The notes: generated by a model from the letters alone, not told the origin. Positions 33,881 to 46,840 are shown, counted from the first letter of the stretch. The stretch: DNA of 64,000 bases from Gelatoporia subvermispora B (GCA_000320605.2 KB445813.1:128836-192835), one strand, 5' to 3'. Numbers and translations: made by a program.

Positions 33881-36800
33881 CATATCAGAGGGCGAAGAAA
33901 GCGCATACAGTCAATCATCACGATACTTTTTGTTATGAATTTCATCTTAGCGACGCACATCTGGACTGCCCAGGGGTAATAACGGATTGAAGACCGTGCT
34001 TTGACTTGATTGGAACTAGAGTGTCATTACGATAACCGCAGCATTGGTAAACCCACCGACTTGCGATGTTCAGTTACGCAGTTCCGTGATGCGTAGTAGA
34101 CGAATATCCGATGCCTCATTTGTACCTTATGATTTGTACCTTATGAGTTAAAATTCATGCCATCTTGAGTGGCGCTGCGACTGCATGTTACGAAACGAGA
34201 TACGAGGATATCAACCGCAGTCTCTAGACTCCGGCTCCGCGAAGCCGTCTACGCAGCAATAGGGACATTGAACTTACAGGTTTCCAGATCTCATAATTGC
34301 TTAGCTTGGCTCGGTCATGGTATACATGGAAGCGGTCTATATCCTTCACTAGCCGTAAGCTCAGTATGCGTACTCCATGCCCAAGTACACGCTGGACATC
34401 CAGCAGAGCTCGGTGACCGGAGTACGAACCCATTTAGATAACAACCAAACATATCGTGGTTTCGAGATTGATGGTGGTGTGAATAATTCGCAATAGATGA
34501 TGATGTCGCACTTAGGCGTGATCGGATATTTCACGGTTTTCACAGAATCCATCGGCGGCCATTCCGACTCATCTGCATGTGACCTGTTCACAGTGAGCAT
34601 GTCACATATGTGTTCGCTTGCCGGAGACGAAAAGGTCAGTTGGGTTAATCAAATGTATGATGCCATATATACAAAAAATTCCCTCGGAGATCAAGGATTA
34701 CATGCCGCACTATGAGCTCAATCTGATCTGAGATGCATCTGGAGTCCTGGACGCAGGCGGAGGATCAACTCCAGTATCGACTGGAAAAAAATCCGCGTGG
34801 TTTCTAAAGTCGGTCGCAGAGGTGTAGACCGGCTGACGCATGACAACAAGTGGTGCGGGCGGGGCCCACCACCAGAAGGGTGCCAGACACCCGACTGGTG
34901 ACTGCAGGCAGCAAGCCTGCAGGGGACTCGGAGTTATGGTACAAGATGACTCCGATGAGCTCCGCCTACCTGTAACGGGCACCGGAGTCGTGGGTCAGGC
35001 GAGAGAGATCGCGCTCGTTACTATCGGGCCGAACGCAGACATGATGGGCGAGGAAACCGGGTCGGGGGACCCGCTACTGGCGTTGGTTCGTCGAAGAGTA
35101 CAGGAGGTCGCTATCGATGTAATCTACGAGTGTCCAAATCAGGAAGGTTAGGTAACGTGGCCGTTACACTACCCGACATTATGCTCACGGCATCGGGCCT
35201 ATCGTTCTGTATTCAGTTCTGATGTATATAGCAAGCCTTTTTCTTGGCTACCTTCAGACGAAGATGTGGGGATCTGTCCCGGACGACACATTGACAGACA
35301 CCAACACAGGCAGACTCGAACGGCATCAGCAAAATCTCGTGTTTGCTGTTATCGCTTTACGTCTTTTCTGGTCAATAAGCGCTCCAAAAGCGATGAAATC
35401 GGGAAATTTGGTCGCTTTTCCTGCTTTAATAGCCAAAAGCAGGAAAAGCAGCGCCAAAGTCGATGTAAGGTTTTCCTGATGTCACCCCAGCCCGGCAGAG
35501 CTTTCTACCGGGACGCTCAGGCAGAGCGTGAGATTTGCGAGATCTCGCAAGATCTCCGCCGTTCGCTGACTTTGAAAGTGGCCTCCAACAGGGCGTAACG
35601 GCTTAGCTTCTGGTGGACCACAGTGGACCACCTGTGTCTCCTTTGGACTACCCGCGGCTCCAAGAACCCAAGACTGGGATCACCCGAGGAGGACAGAGAA
35701 CGTCGAATCAAATAAGTAAAGCTCAAGTGCGGGTGTATTGCACCGGACCGGAGAGCTTGAAATGGCAAGCATGATGATAGAAACGCGTGTCATGGAGGCC
35801 AAAACTGAACAACATGTCCAGATATCAGCGAATACAAACTGACAAGACCATTCGGAATAGCAGGACAGGACAGGTGATCTGAGGCGGTTTTCGCGTCGAT
35901 ACAGCTCCTGCGGGCCTTTAGGAGGGTCACTGCACGTTATGACTTAGGTCCAGTCCAAAAAATCTGCTCAAGGATGGTAATTGGTACGAACAACCATACT
36001 AATTCCTAATACATAGAGGGATATACTTTCAGAGCAGTCAACTACTTCGACCCTCATATCTGCGTCGGTGGGGCTGTCTACAAATGGTAGTTTGATTGGG
36101 TTACATAATATCAATCAACTTCTCATTTTGGTTAATTTTCCGCCACTACCATGACCTCCGAGCGTTGCCGTCATGTTGCGTGCATAATACTGGCAGCGAG
36201 ATTGATGATGCTCAAGGTTCAACTTTTTGCCAAAATGGGCAATATCCATACGTCCGGATGCTCGTGATGTCTTCGCGCGCGGAACGCGGGAAATGCGTCC
36301 GACTAGTGGCGGCCGCGATTTACCGAAGGTTCCGGTGAGCATATCAGACTGCAATCTTAGATTTTGAATTCATGCGTCTGACGGCTGGGTTATCGCGTAG
36401 AGCGTTCAGAAATGTAAGATAATCCTGAGCTGAATAGCACAAGTCTCAGAGACCTGGCAGACGTTTACTGAGCCTGCGACGAACGGAATCAAACCTGCAT
36501 AGGCCGAAGAGCCGCACGAAACGCAGAAACGTTAATGCGTAAGCCCCTATTTACAGGCTTCATATGTGAACGCCGCTGTAACATCGGACATATCTTCGAC
36601 GGTTTACCCCCTTTCACGAGATGCAACGAGGACTTGTCGGTGCGCAGTCTTCCAATTGGCCCCTCCCCTCCCCAATGATTGCACGATCATTCTATGAGGC
36701 CTCACAACCTGACAGTCGATGAAGGGCTCCCGGATGCTCCTGCCACTTAGCCGCGCTCTCGCGCGTGTGTCATGGAATATGTGCTATTGCAGTGCAGCCA

Positions 36801-36998
36801 ATTACCGGAATTCGGGCATTCCATGTTGAATTACCTTAAGTAATGGGTAATTTTGCCACAAGCACATGAGCGTCATCACGATATCGACCTTGCGATGATC
36901 ATGTCCTTCTCTTGTCATCTCCCATCTTCTCCTCCGCCCCTCTCAAGTGTTCACGACGCACCAATTTGACATTTGACATCGGTCAAGCTCCCTTCATC
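33881..36998. other. 3.1-kb gene-poor stretch
   Basis: No frame has a recognisable motif. It contains small palindromes, including ctgcaggc/gcctgcag near 34910 and the long hairpin at 35414-35449. It may be decayed transposon sequence, but nothing can be identified. Confidence 0.4.
35414..35449. repeat. Perfect 14-bp inverted repeat with 8-nt loop
   Basis: GCTTTTCCTGCTTT at 35414-35427 and its exact reverse complement at 35436-35449, separated by aatagcca. It could form a stable hairpin. It could be part of a decayed element end; no gene is nearby. Confidence 0.6.
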
Positions 36999-38109
36999 AT
37001 GGAGGGTGATCCCACCAACTTCCACACTCCATCACCCGCCGATCGTGAGGTTGGTACACAGACGAGAACACCGGCAAGTTCTAATTCAGCCAAAGTCCAA
37101 CCCCATCTCCTCAACGTTTGCTCAGGTTGGTACTCCAGCAACCGGAACGAGCGCAGGGCACGATGAACTACGCGTATCGGTGTCCACTACGTTTCACCCG
37201 CACGCCAGGATTAGCAACTTCCGCCCGGACCTGATCCTCCTGTCCACCGACAAGGTCTTCTTCCACGTGCACCGCCAGCCCCTGCTCGGTGCATCCACCA
37301 ACGAGTTTAATGGGCTCCTGCATGCGGTGCCGCCCCCGCGCCCCGATGCTGCGATCCCAGTCGTCTCGACCCCCGAGCCCGCCGAGGTCGCCAACATCCT
37401 CCTGCACGCCATTTACGGCATCCCCTGCACGCACTTCGGATCGTCGCTGGAGACTACCGCACGCGCCTTATACGCATTCGCCACATACGGGCTCCCCGTG
37501 CACCCATACGCCACACCACCGCAGCCCTTGTACGCGCTCGTCCTCTCGTACGCGCCGACACATCCCATCGACGCGTACGCGCTCGCCGCGGCGCACGACC
37601 TCGAGCCGCTTGCGACTGCAATCTCCTCGCACCTCCTCGCGTTCCCGCTCTCCTCCCTCACGGACGAGCTAGCCACGGCGATCGGGCCGAGGTACCTCCT
37701 CCGCCTGTTCTTCCTGCACCAGGGCCGCATGGACGCGCTCAAGCGCGTCCTGCTGCAGCCCCCGCGCTCGCACGAACCCAGCTGGACGTGCGGCGCGGAG
37801 GAGCTGGGGAAGCTCACCCGCGCGTGGGCACTGGCCGCTACGCAACTTGCCTGGGATGCGAGACCCAGTAGGCGCACAGCTTGCCAGGGATGCGAACGTA
37901 CTGACATTATTCAGGCTTATCGACTCACGCGATACAGCTCGCGCTCCGTCCGCTAGAGAGCCAGATCAACTGTGAGGTCTGCCTCCAGCTCTTGCGGGAC
38001 CGAGTGCAAGAGGTCATCAATGAATGGTCCGCAGTGAAGGTTCTGTTCCGATCATTACTTTCATGATGTGCCTGACCCTAACCCGTTCTGCCACCAGAGA
38101 ACCATCTGA
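36999..38109 (+). CDS. BTB/POZ domain protein
   Basis: Four exons in phase: 36999-37049, 37126-37867, 37915-38039 and 38098-38109, giving 309 aa. After a short disordered N-terminus, residues about 35-140 show the BTB pattern: FRPDLILLSTDKVFFHVHRQ (the usual D-x-x-L-x-S-x-D-x-x-x-F-x-V-H start), PLLGASTNEFNGLL and VANILLHAIYG. A helical region in BACK position follows (ALYAFATYGLPV, DAYALAAAHDLEPLA), then a C-terminal CEVCLQLLRDRVQEVINEW segment. BTB proteins usually dimerise and can act as Cullin-3 adaptors; no Kelch or zinc-finger partner domain is present. Similar stand-alone BTB proteins are greatly expanded in Agaricomycetes. The last exon encodes only three residues and the stop. It is convergent with the next gene. 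Confidence 0.8.
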
Positions 38110-38589
38110 GTCTGCTCTCGCGCCTCTTGACGACCCATAACGCCCCCACGCCGCAGCACCGTATTTAACGCCTTACAAGGCACCCATCTGACTCATATCC
38201 CATATCCAGAGGTAACTTATTTGTTCTCACCGCACTGTAGCATATTGCTTGTTATCTTTGCTATCAACTTGGTACCACTAGCATCATATGCCCTACGATC
38301 CATGCTTGCATCACATCTCTGCTCTATCTGAAATGACGCGCAGACAACTTGACTGCCGAACAGCGAGCCTCTGCTCCTGCCTCCCCCGCCATATAGGTAC
38401 GAATTAAAGTGTCCTACGATGACTACATGCGCCGGATTATACTACACTTGCGATACAACGAGAGAAAAGAGACATGCTACAGGTTGTGAAAGTTCTCACC
38501 GATACTGTCCGTCCAATGCTGTGAACCGAAAGTCCATAAGTACTACATGCAATCGCCTTCGTCAATTCTGATGATACAATCCGCCCCAC
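38110..38589. other. Spacer between convergent genes
   Basis: 480 bp between the stops of the BTB gene and the minus-strand RRM-like gene. AT-richer than the genes; no frame of interest. Confidence 0.45.
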
Positions 38590-40696
38590 CTATCTCTCGC
38601 CACCAATAGCACCGCCGGCCATAACGCTACCGGCCACGCTTCCCTGCCCACCCTGCAAACCTTCCGGCCCCATGCCCAGAACAGCACCGAAGCCGGCAGT
38701 CGGCGTCACCGAACCGCTGCCTCCGCCAAACATCGCACTGTTCATCTCCCCCCTCGCCGCGCCCATAAACAATATACCCAGCCTTCCAAAGCAGTCCCTC
38801 GCACGCCTCTCTGTCTCCTTCGCGCGCTCGACGCACCCCCTCACCTCCTCCGCGCTCGCACGCGCCGCGTCCCGCGCAGCCTCCGCCTCGCGCCGTGTCT
38901 CGACCTCGCGGCGGCACTGTTCAAGGGCGAAGTTCTCACTGCGCTGTGCGCTTGCGAGCTCCCGTTCCGCACGTCGGCGAAGGCGCTGCTCCCCCGCCAG
39001 CGCGTCCTCGAGGCTACGGATCGACGCGCGCACGGATGCGAGGTGCTTCGTCTGGTTTGTGTGCCGGTCGCGCAGGGAGTGCAACTCGCGCTCGAGCATG
39101 TGGATGCGTGGATCGGAGGAAGGCCTGCGGGACGGAGTAAGATGGCTCTGCGGGCTGCGGAGCACCGATGCTGGTGCGGTGGGCGTGCGGCGCTCCGGAG
39201 GTGCCTTCGGTGCGCGGGGAGCGGGGGAGCTTGGTCGAGGGACATCGATTCGGGCGGGCTCTGCGAGCGGGGGAGGCGGGGCTTCAGACGCGAATACTCC
39301 GTACACACGCCGAAGGTATTCCGTCGCTCTTTCATAGTGCACTTTGCTCACGTCTTCTGGCACGTCCGGAGAAAGGCGCGCCTGCTTACCCAAGTCAGTG
39401 TGGCAGCTGGCGAGCATAAGGTATGCGGGTTTCAGTGCTTGGCTTTCCAGGCCTACGACCGATGAGGTCATAACTGCAACATATACAGTCAACTTACATG
39501 TAAAAGGGGGGGACGGTCACGAGTAGGTGAGTCACCGCATACCTTCGACCATAGCTGAAACAACAGCGAGAGCGGCCTTCAAGTTCCCTTTGCTTCTGTA
39601 ATAACTGGCGACGATCATCCATTTGTCACGTTCGAGGGAATCGCTTGCAGTGGCTTTCAGCACGGTGATAACCCCCTCGGGATCTTCCTTCAAGCTCCCG
39701 AGATCACAGTTGGCGCGTTTCCCTTGGTAGCTCAAAATGAGCGGAGGCGACCTGGATGGACCTTCCGAGCAGGGGAGATTTTGTTTAGGCTGCAGGGCGA
39801 GCGTCACGCCTTCGGGTGGACACGCGTCACGAGAACGTGGAGGGCAGGACGGTATGGGGAGCGATACCGACGCATCACTAGACTCTGTCTTGACATGCTG
39901 TGAGGTCATCGCCGTAGAAGCAGAGGCGGAATGGGGAGAATCGCCGCGCAAAGCGGCTGTATGCGACATCGGTTGGAAGCGACTACGGGCTTCGTGCGGC
40001 TGGGGGAACGCAGAACGCTGGTTCTCCTTATCGCTGTCTGTTCTGGACAAGGTAGGGACTCTGAATGAGAAGCTACAGTTCGCGTTGTCTCCCTTGTGGG
40101 ACAGCGGGCTAACAGACATTGGGCTTGATCGAATGCTCGGTGACGAGCGGCTGCCCCACCGCCCACGGTTCCCGCCATTGGATTGTCTGCCTGTGTGCGC
40201 AATGATAGAATCCTTTGGTTCTAAACTTCTATATAGGAACTCACGTAACCCACCTGAGCGCGGGTCAGAGCGGTTGCGATAATCGTACCGTGGTCGTTTG
40301 GGTGGCGGAGGCGGCGTCGCCCCTTCCATATAGTCCTGCTTGTTCTTTCGGACAGACGAACTCGATGGCAGAGGCCACGCAACCGCTGTGAACTGCGCCT
40401 GGAGCTGGGGCGAAAAGGCAAGGATATGCACTTTGGTGTCGGACGTCTGCAACATGCACGCGTTCCTGGCGCTGGTTTGGTCGCAGTACTCAACGAACCA
40501 CCCCGCGTCGTCGCGGTGTGCATCACAAGGATACATCGACCATCTGAAGCGCATATATGTGGTCAGATCGCGTGTCGGTGGCCAAGATTAACGCGTACAT
40601 TCTGCCGCACCGAGAGAAGAGGTCGCAGACCTCCCTTTGCGACTTGTTGGTCTCGACAAAGACGACGCGGTCGCTACGCTTGCTGTTAGCGTTCAT
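38590..40696 (-). CDS. RRM-like N-terminus, helical domain and C-terminal coiled-coil protein
   Basis: Three exons in phase: 40696-40599, 40543-39543 and 39473-38590, giving 660 aa. Residues 1-85 resemble an RNA-recognition fold (RVVFVETNKSQREVCDLFSR, then DDAGWFVEYCDQTSARNA), but canonical RNP1 and RNP2 aromatics are not obvious. Residues 85-260 are disordered Ser/Pro-rich, with KKRPR-type basic and KENQ-like stretches. Residues 300-430 form paired helices (KWMIVASYYRSKGNLKAALA, KPAYLMLASCHTDLGKQ, HYERATEYLRRVYGVF) reminiscent of TPR or MIT modules. Residues 480-600 are a long Arg/Glu/Ala coiled coil with ERELHSLRDRHTNQTKHLAS. The C-terminus is Gly-rich. I do not recognise the family. The N-terminal fold suggests nucleic-acid or protein binding. 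Confidence 0.7.
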
Positions 40697-41692
40697 GGCG
40701 GCGAGGACAGGCTACAGAGCGTGGCCCGGGGACGGAGGAGGATGGGGAGAGAAAAGAGGAGAACAACGAGGAGGAAACGGCGGGAGAAGAAACAAGGTGC
40801 TTATATGCGCTTGACGCAGAGAACATGTCGAAGAACGGGTGTACCAAGATGGAAGTGCTCATGTCAGCGGGTCGCAGCCGCCGAACGCGTTCGCCGTCAG
40901 TCGCGCGCAGATCGCGGCTTCGCGACTTCGCTGCAAGTTCGGGCGCGGTCTGCGCTGACTTCTGCGCGATCTCACGTGACAGATACAACGTGGGCGCAGC
41001 GTGTGAATGTATGCGCTGTCTCACAGCCCACACAGTAATGGTCGAGAAAATCTCGTGCCGTCTTGTTTGTTGCAGACGTAACGTAGAAGGGCCTTCATAT
41101 CGGCACCAATGCAAGTCGATTTTGGCTCAGAAAATAGCTGAAAGCAGCTCCAGAAGGTGTGACAGAGACATGGACGTCGAGGGAGCCAGTGAAGTCGATC
41201 GAGCACATTGTCACTTTTCGGACATTGATAGAGTTCAGCGGCGCGACATAACGCCAGGCTTCTACGCAGAGACTATCCACGCAAAAAATGTCGACGTTTG
41301 GGAGACCGCCTCGAATCCGGGTGCACACGGGTGCGCATATAGCCACAAACGAGTTGTACACACGTCGTATGGTTGTGCAGACGAGCAGTGAAAAACATAT
41401 CAGAGGAAGCACTGGGTGACGAAGAGACACGCTCTGCCCGACACCGACAGAGTCGCGCTCATCGTCAGCCACAGCGAGTGCGCGTCCGCAGCGGGCGCTT
41501 GTGAGCGACTGGAACTATACAGCAGGACTCGGAGAATGCCGGTGGCGCGCAAACCTTGTTGGCCGGTGGCGGTCACAACAATCCCAAACAAGCCTTCGGT
41601 GAGTGCAGGCGGTATAGCATCCTCGTCGTCGTCGGCAGCGTTCCCTAACCCACGCAAAAGGTCCCCGCGGCTCCCATCCTCAAGACCCCAAA
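40697..41692. promoter_or_regulatory. Intergenic region upstream of RPS5 and the divergent RRM-like gene
   Basis: About 1 kb between two head-to-head genes. Open frames here have no motifs. The pyrimidine-rich run just before the RPS5 start (ctcccatcctcaagacccc) is typical of fungal ribosomal-protein leaders. Confidence 0.4.
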
Positions 41693-42549
41693 ATGGCTGC
41701 GGTTCAAACTCTCCCCAAGGACGTCGCCAAGCTCGGCCAGGAGATCAAGCTCTTCGGCAAGTGGGACACACAAGAGTGCGTGCTCGCGACGAACGCCGTG
41801 TGCGGCGAGGAGGGTGCTGACCCTGTCTGCTATCTGTGCGCAGTGTCGAGGTGAAGGACATCTCCCTCACGGACTACATCCAAATCCGTCACGCCGTCTA
41901 CCTTCCCCACACCGCTGGCCGTTACGCGAAGAAGCAGTTCAAGAAGGCGCAGATGCCCATCGTTGAGCGGTTGGTCGACAGGTGCGTGCGCATGTCCTAG
42001 CGGTACGGTTGCAGCTCTGACAAGAAAACGCGCACTTGCAGCATGATGATGAAGGGTCGCAACAACGGCAAGAAGGTCCTTGCCGTCCGCATTGTCGCGC
42101 ACGCCTTCGAGATCATCAACCTCCTCACCGACCAGAACCCCATCCAGGTCCGTCTCACACGCGCTCTTCGTAATCCGAAAAGCCTGAATTTATCTTGTGC
42201 AGGTTCTCGTCGATGCCATTGTCAACACTGGTCCCCGTGAAGACTCTACCCGTATCGGCTCGCAGGGTACCGTCCGTCGCCAGGCCGTCGATGTGTCTCC
42301 TCTCCGCCGGGTCAACCAGGCGGTTGCCCTCCTCACCGTCGGCACGCGCGAGTCCGCGTTCCGCAATGTCAAGTCCGTCGCAGAGTGCCTCGCGGACGAG
42401 CTTATCAACGCGGCGAAGGGCTCGTCGAACTCGTACGCTATCAAGGTGCGCCCTTCCCTCGAGATCTCGTTCTGTGGCCTGCTCACCTTTGTATGCGCGT
42501 GCTACAGAAAAAGGACGAGCTGGAGCGTGTTGCCAAGTCCAACCGGTAA
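41693..42549 (+). CDS. RPS5: 40S ribosomal protein S5 (uS7)
   Basis: Five exons in phase: 41693-41775, 41844-41981, 42042-42147, 42203-42445 and 42508-42549, giving 203 aa, the normal eukaryotic uS7 length. Highly conserved blocks are visible: [73 protein letters not shown] and [23 protein letters not shown] (last 23 residues, ending at the stop). The protein belongs to the head of the 40S subunit near the mRNA exit and E site. Strong codon bias (C/G-ending) and a pyrimidine-rich leader suit a highly expressed gene. The short terminal exon encodes just [13 protein letters not shown]. Confidence 0.97.
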
Positions 42550-43260
42550 AGACTGGTGTGTTTCTCTGGGCCTGCTCGGACGGGAGAAGAGCTGTGCTCA
42601 GCGATATGGGTGCTCTGGGTCCGCTTGCGACCTCTCCTTATACTGTATTCATGACGCTACATGTTATCCATATGACTGCTTATGGCAACATTCTCTCCGG
42701 TAGCATGCTCAATCGTTTGGCGTGTCCCCTCCCACCGGCTCTCCATGTTCTCATTGAGTATGGCAGCTCTGCTGTTGTACCACTTGCCTTGGTTTGCGCC
42801 TGGGTGAGCAGGAACTTGGCGGTACTATGCGTTGTGTTGCCACTGTCATGTTTCGCGAAGTTCGACAAAGTTTGACCCAAGTCATCGATCAATCTATGAC
42901 GAGCTATTGTCGTCCAATTTGCTAATCCTTGTGCGTTGAGGACTGAGTTGTCTGCAATGCTAAGAAGTTTGCATATCAAGTTTCAGCGTTTGCCGCCGGA
43001 GTGGGGGCAAATCTAGGTCGTGTGGGTTAGTGTTCACCATTTGGGGACAAGCGCTCATAGTTGTCATGAACGGCACGGGGAACCAGCGAGGACCGCGTGT
43101 CTGCCGCGCCGTACGCATACCTGGACTGCCATTAGGTCGTACTAGTGAGTCTCCACTGGCACTTCCGGGAGCCATCTTGTTCGTTCTATCTGCTGGTGCC
43201 AGATATTTACGCGGCCGTAGGTCCTATCCATCGTCTGTGGGATACTGCACCTTCCATATC
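42550..43260. other. Intergenic, no gene seen
   Basis: 711 bp between RPS5 and the first F-box gene. No coding or RNA feature is recognised; the frames are shadows. Confidence 0.45.
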
Positions 43261-45048
43261 ATGGAGCCCGTCTATGAGAATGTGCCAGAAGGCGGCCCCA
43301 ATCACCCTTTGGGCCCAGATATTTTGGCGTCGCTTTTGGCGAAGTTTGATGGCTTCGTGGAGGCGCAGTGAGTTGTTATTTTTCGTGACGATCGATATCT
43401 AGTGATGATCGTATGCATAGAAAATTGCGAGAGGTGGGCAATCTTTTCCAATAGATGTGTACAATGATCTCAATTTCTTGGTATCGTGCAGCGACTTCGG
43501 GCTGAGAGAAAATTAGATGCAGCCTCTCAAACTTTGAAGGAAGAGGACACGCGCGATCACATCGATCGCTTACCCCCGGAGATCCTCATCCGCATCTTCC
43601 AGCTTGTGCCTCGGTACAAGAGCCTCACCGAGTTTCGATTTCCATTCGGGCCCCTCTTCCCCAATCACAAACAGCTAATGTGTCTCACTCGTGTATGCCG
43701 ATATTGGCGGGAGGTCGCCTTGGGGACATCGTCCTTGTGGTGCTATGTCCATTCCCAGACGATAATTGAACAGCTGCCATTTCCGCCGGGAGTATCTCTC
43801 ACCGTATACCTGGATAGATCGACTGCCAAAAAATACCGACAGCTTATTGCCGAGGGTCGCATGATCACAGAGCTAGTCGTCGACTTCCACAGTGTCTCTC
43901 CTCAATTGCTGTACGAAACCGCCGCCCCCTATCTCGAAGTTCTGGTCATGGTTGGTTTTCGCACTGCATCAACCGATGTCTCGCTGTTTCTCGGAGAGAC
44001 CCCTCGTCTTCAGTGCTTGAGCCTTGCATCCGCCGTGCGTTTCCCCGCGCTCAATACCTGTGCCCTCACACGAATATGTCTGCGGAATTGCGACTTCACC
44101 CGAGCCCACACTTCGTCGCAGTTCCTGGCCATTCTCCGGCAATTCACGCAGCTCACTGACCTGCGAGTATACAACTGCAGCATTGAGGTGGAAAGAACAC
44201 TGCCCATTCCCCTCCCCGCCCTGCGATCACTCGAACTTGCGAGCATCTCATTTGACGTGGATCGCTTCCTGCAGATTCTCGAGCCTGGACCGCGTGCCAT
44301 CGTCCAGGCCGCGTGCATCGATACGTTGGTCCTCCCAAGGTCGGAGGTTGTCACTCATGCTTCCAGACTGGCATTCGCGGACGGCAGCCTGCGCCTGGCG
44401 GTCCTGGGCCAGAGTGGAGCCATCTTCGTCAAGGCGATCTTCCGGCAGAATCCTGAAGCGTCACAGAGGGCGAGCTGGCACTCGGAAATTCTCGCGAGCG
44501 TGCCGATGGGCCGGATACGGGAGTTCTGGTACCAGCCGCCCAAACATGCCGATATGTACGACACCCGCGCTATCTTTCGATCCCTTGACGGCCTGGAGAC
44601 ACTGTCGTTGACGACGCACTTCATCAGTCGGCGGACCATTCTCGGATACACACCGGAAGAAGACCATGACGAGCTCTCGGCCGGCGCCCTGTTCTCCTTT
44701 GAAGGCAGTGGTCGCGATATCGTCGCTCTGTGCCCCAACCTCAAGATGCTGCGAATCCGATTCTGCTTCCCTTTGATTGGAGTGGACTTGTCCGGGCAGC
44801 TTTCCACTTTCCTAGAAAGGCGCAGGAGGAGCGGACATCCCATACAAACCGTCATTTTGGAAGCGTCGGCGCGAGAGGTTATACCAAGTCTCGGGGACAT
44901 GGGTGATTTCCGAAGGATTATTCAGTGTAGGATCGTCGATGCGAAGTCCCCTCTGTTGGATCTGCCAGAGAAGTCGCCTTTTGCACTTCACAACACTTGG
45001 AAGTCTTGGGCAAGGAATATGTTTCCGTCTGCCTGTTTTGCATATTGA
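43261..45048 (+). CDS. F-box protein with LRR-like C-terminus
   Basis: Three exons in phase: 43261-43367, 43421-43433 (13-nt microexon) and 43492-45048, giving 558 aa. The F-box core is DRLPPEILIRIFQLVPRYKS, followed by LTRVCRYWREVALGTSSLWC (about residues 65-135). It is the SKP1-binding motif of SCF ubiquitin ligases. The rest contains degenerate leucine-rich repeats (LQCLSLASAVRFPALNTC, LTRICLRNCDF, LRSLELASISFDVDRFL), expected to bind a substrate. Such F-box/LRR genes are massively expanded in Agaricomycetes and mostly uncharacterised. Exon layout (about 100-nt first exon, microexon, large terminal exon) matches the paralogue at 48691-50390. Confidence 0.85.
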
Positions 45049-45363
45049 TTGAGAAACCACTATCGTATAATAGGAGGCCTAGTACGTGCGAACCACCACT
45101 ACGTGTCTTAGATAGAATGTTTACGATATGGCACTTGTGAATACTGACACACCCCGTGATTTGGTACTCAAGATTTGCTCATTCTCGGTTCATCATCCAG
45201 ATCTACGTTTATGTATACCGGCTGATACCCATTGCAACCACTGGTAACATGGATTCGCCAAAATAATACCCAAATCAGTACAAATGAGGGATGTGCTTGC
45301 AAAGCTCAATGTTGATCGCTGTGTGAAGGTGCGAACCATTCCCTTTGCGCCGCCAGGTCTAGC

Positions 45364-46840
45364 TCAGCTCCAGTTCTCAAGAGGCCTCAATCTCGACTCG
45401 GGCCTCAGATGCACCTCAAATATGTGCGCAAATATTGACGGAAGGCTGTCATAGGGACGTAATTCTGTCATTCCTTCCAGCTCCCGGCTAGACATCGAAT
45501 AGTCATTCACCACTGGCATCATCCTAACATATCGACTACCAGCAAAGTCGCTTGCATCATTGTCGACGGGTGCATGAAAAGAGCGCATCGAAAAGTCTAG
45601 CTCTTGGCTTCTACTTCTGACCAAGCCACAGGCGTTCTGTCGCCTGTCTCGAAGTCCCAACGTGCGTGAATTTCGCCGTCTTCTTCCTAGTCACCCATTT
45701 TCATTAGCGAAGGCATGCTCCTGCAAACCAAAGAAAGGCATGCGTCCTGCTGATCCGGTGGTAACAAGATCACAAATTATCAACTGAACACAAGAGAACT
45801 GAGCGAGCGCCCGCAAGGTATCACGCCAGCCACCGCCCATCGGCATTTCCCCCGGTACCACGTGGATACCTTGCTCCCGCATATTTTTCACGTTTTCCTC
45901 CCACCTCTGGCGAATCGAGACGCCCTATACGATCCTATCTTCGCCACAGTACTCCTTTCACTAGCTGGCGTCTGATCGGCGGAATTTGGTCTGAAGAAAG
46001 CGCGAGTAATCCGAATATCAACGACGTACCTATTCGCTATGCTGGCGATTCTCTTGCGCAGTGTCACTTTGGCACCCTGGGTATCCTACCCTCCCCTCGG
46101 CTGCGACATGCTCCCATTCATCTGCCGTGCAGTTTCGTGATGCGCCCTCGGAGTTATCCTCTGCTATGAGATGGCTTTCTTGTATACTTTGAGGCAGGCC
46201 CAGGGCCTGAACCTGCCATCAAGTTCTCTTCTCATCTCGGGCAAAATCCTAACCTCAATTCACGTCGGAGAAATGAGTCCTTCTGGTGCCTGCTGCGTAC
46301 CTCCTAAATCGCCTGCCCTTGCTTTTAGAAATCCCCGTGTAATACATGGATGTCTGCTCCGATTCTCACGCTCATCATCCGTGGCACCTCAGGGCGACTA
46401 GACGCGAAGCCGCCACAGTGCTGCCGAAACTATTCGAAAAAGTTCTGTATTGTGGTCACTTTACGGTTTGCTCTAAGGACCGGACGGGGAGGGAATTTCA
46501 TCTTGCATGTGCGCTGGAACTCACATCGTCTTTACTTGCTTCGCGCGAGACGAGGTGGATGTTACTCGCCTGCTGCAAGCGAAAGAGAGTGGGTGTTATT
46601 ACCTCTTAAATGACACCTCCAACGACCTCCGGGTATCGTTCGCCAGCTTGTCACCGGCAGCAGCACCGCTAGCTGCCATGACTTCTGGGTCCCGGTCTTG
46701 GAGCACGCAGAGGTGCACCAAATTAGTTAGATTTTGCCACCAAGCGGGACCGAAATCGGGTCCCTCGAGGTCGAAATCAGCGGAGTCGACCTGGCTGGGG
46801 ACTTTCACTCCCACCACCACTCGGTATACTATATCGGAAC
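45364..46840 (-). pseudogene. Decayed minus-strand gene fragments, possibly F-box/LRR type
   Basis: Several minus-strand pieces look coding but do not form one intact frame. Around 46820-46600 the pieces include ADFDLEGPDFGPAWWQNLTN and LVHLCVLQDRDPEVMA. Around 45920-45691 they include RQRWEENVKNMREQGIHVV and WRDTLRALAQFSCVQLIICD. Around 45650-45364 there is a continuing frame ending RLRPLENWS. Stops and frame changes lie between them. Leucine-rich spacing and the position among F-box genes suggest a relative, but this is not proven. An intact gene with unusual introns cannot be excluded. Confidence 0.3.

Noticed and set aside
37168..37907. Minus-strand frames opposite the BTB gene
   Set aside because: Mirror frames of GC3-rich coding sequence.
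39737..40282. 181-codon plus-strand frame
   Set aside because: Antisense shadow of the RRM-like gene's second exon.
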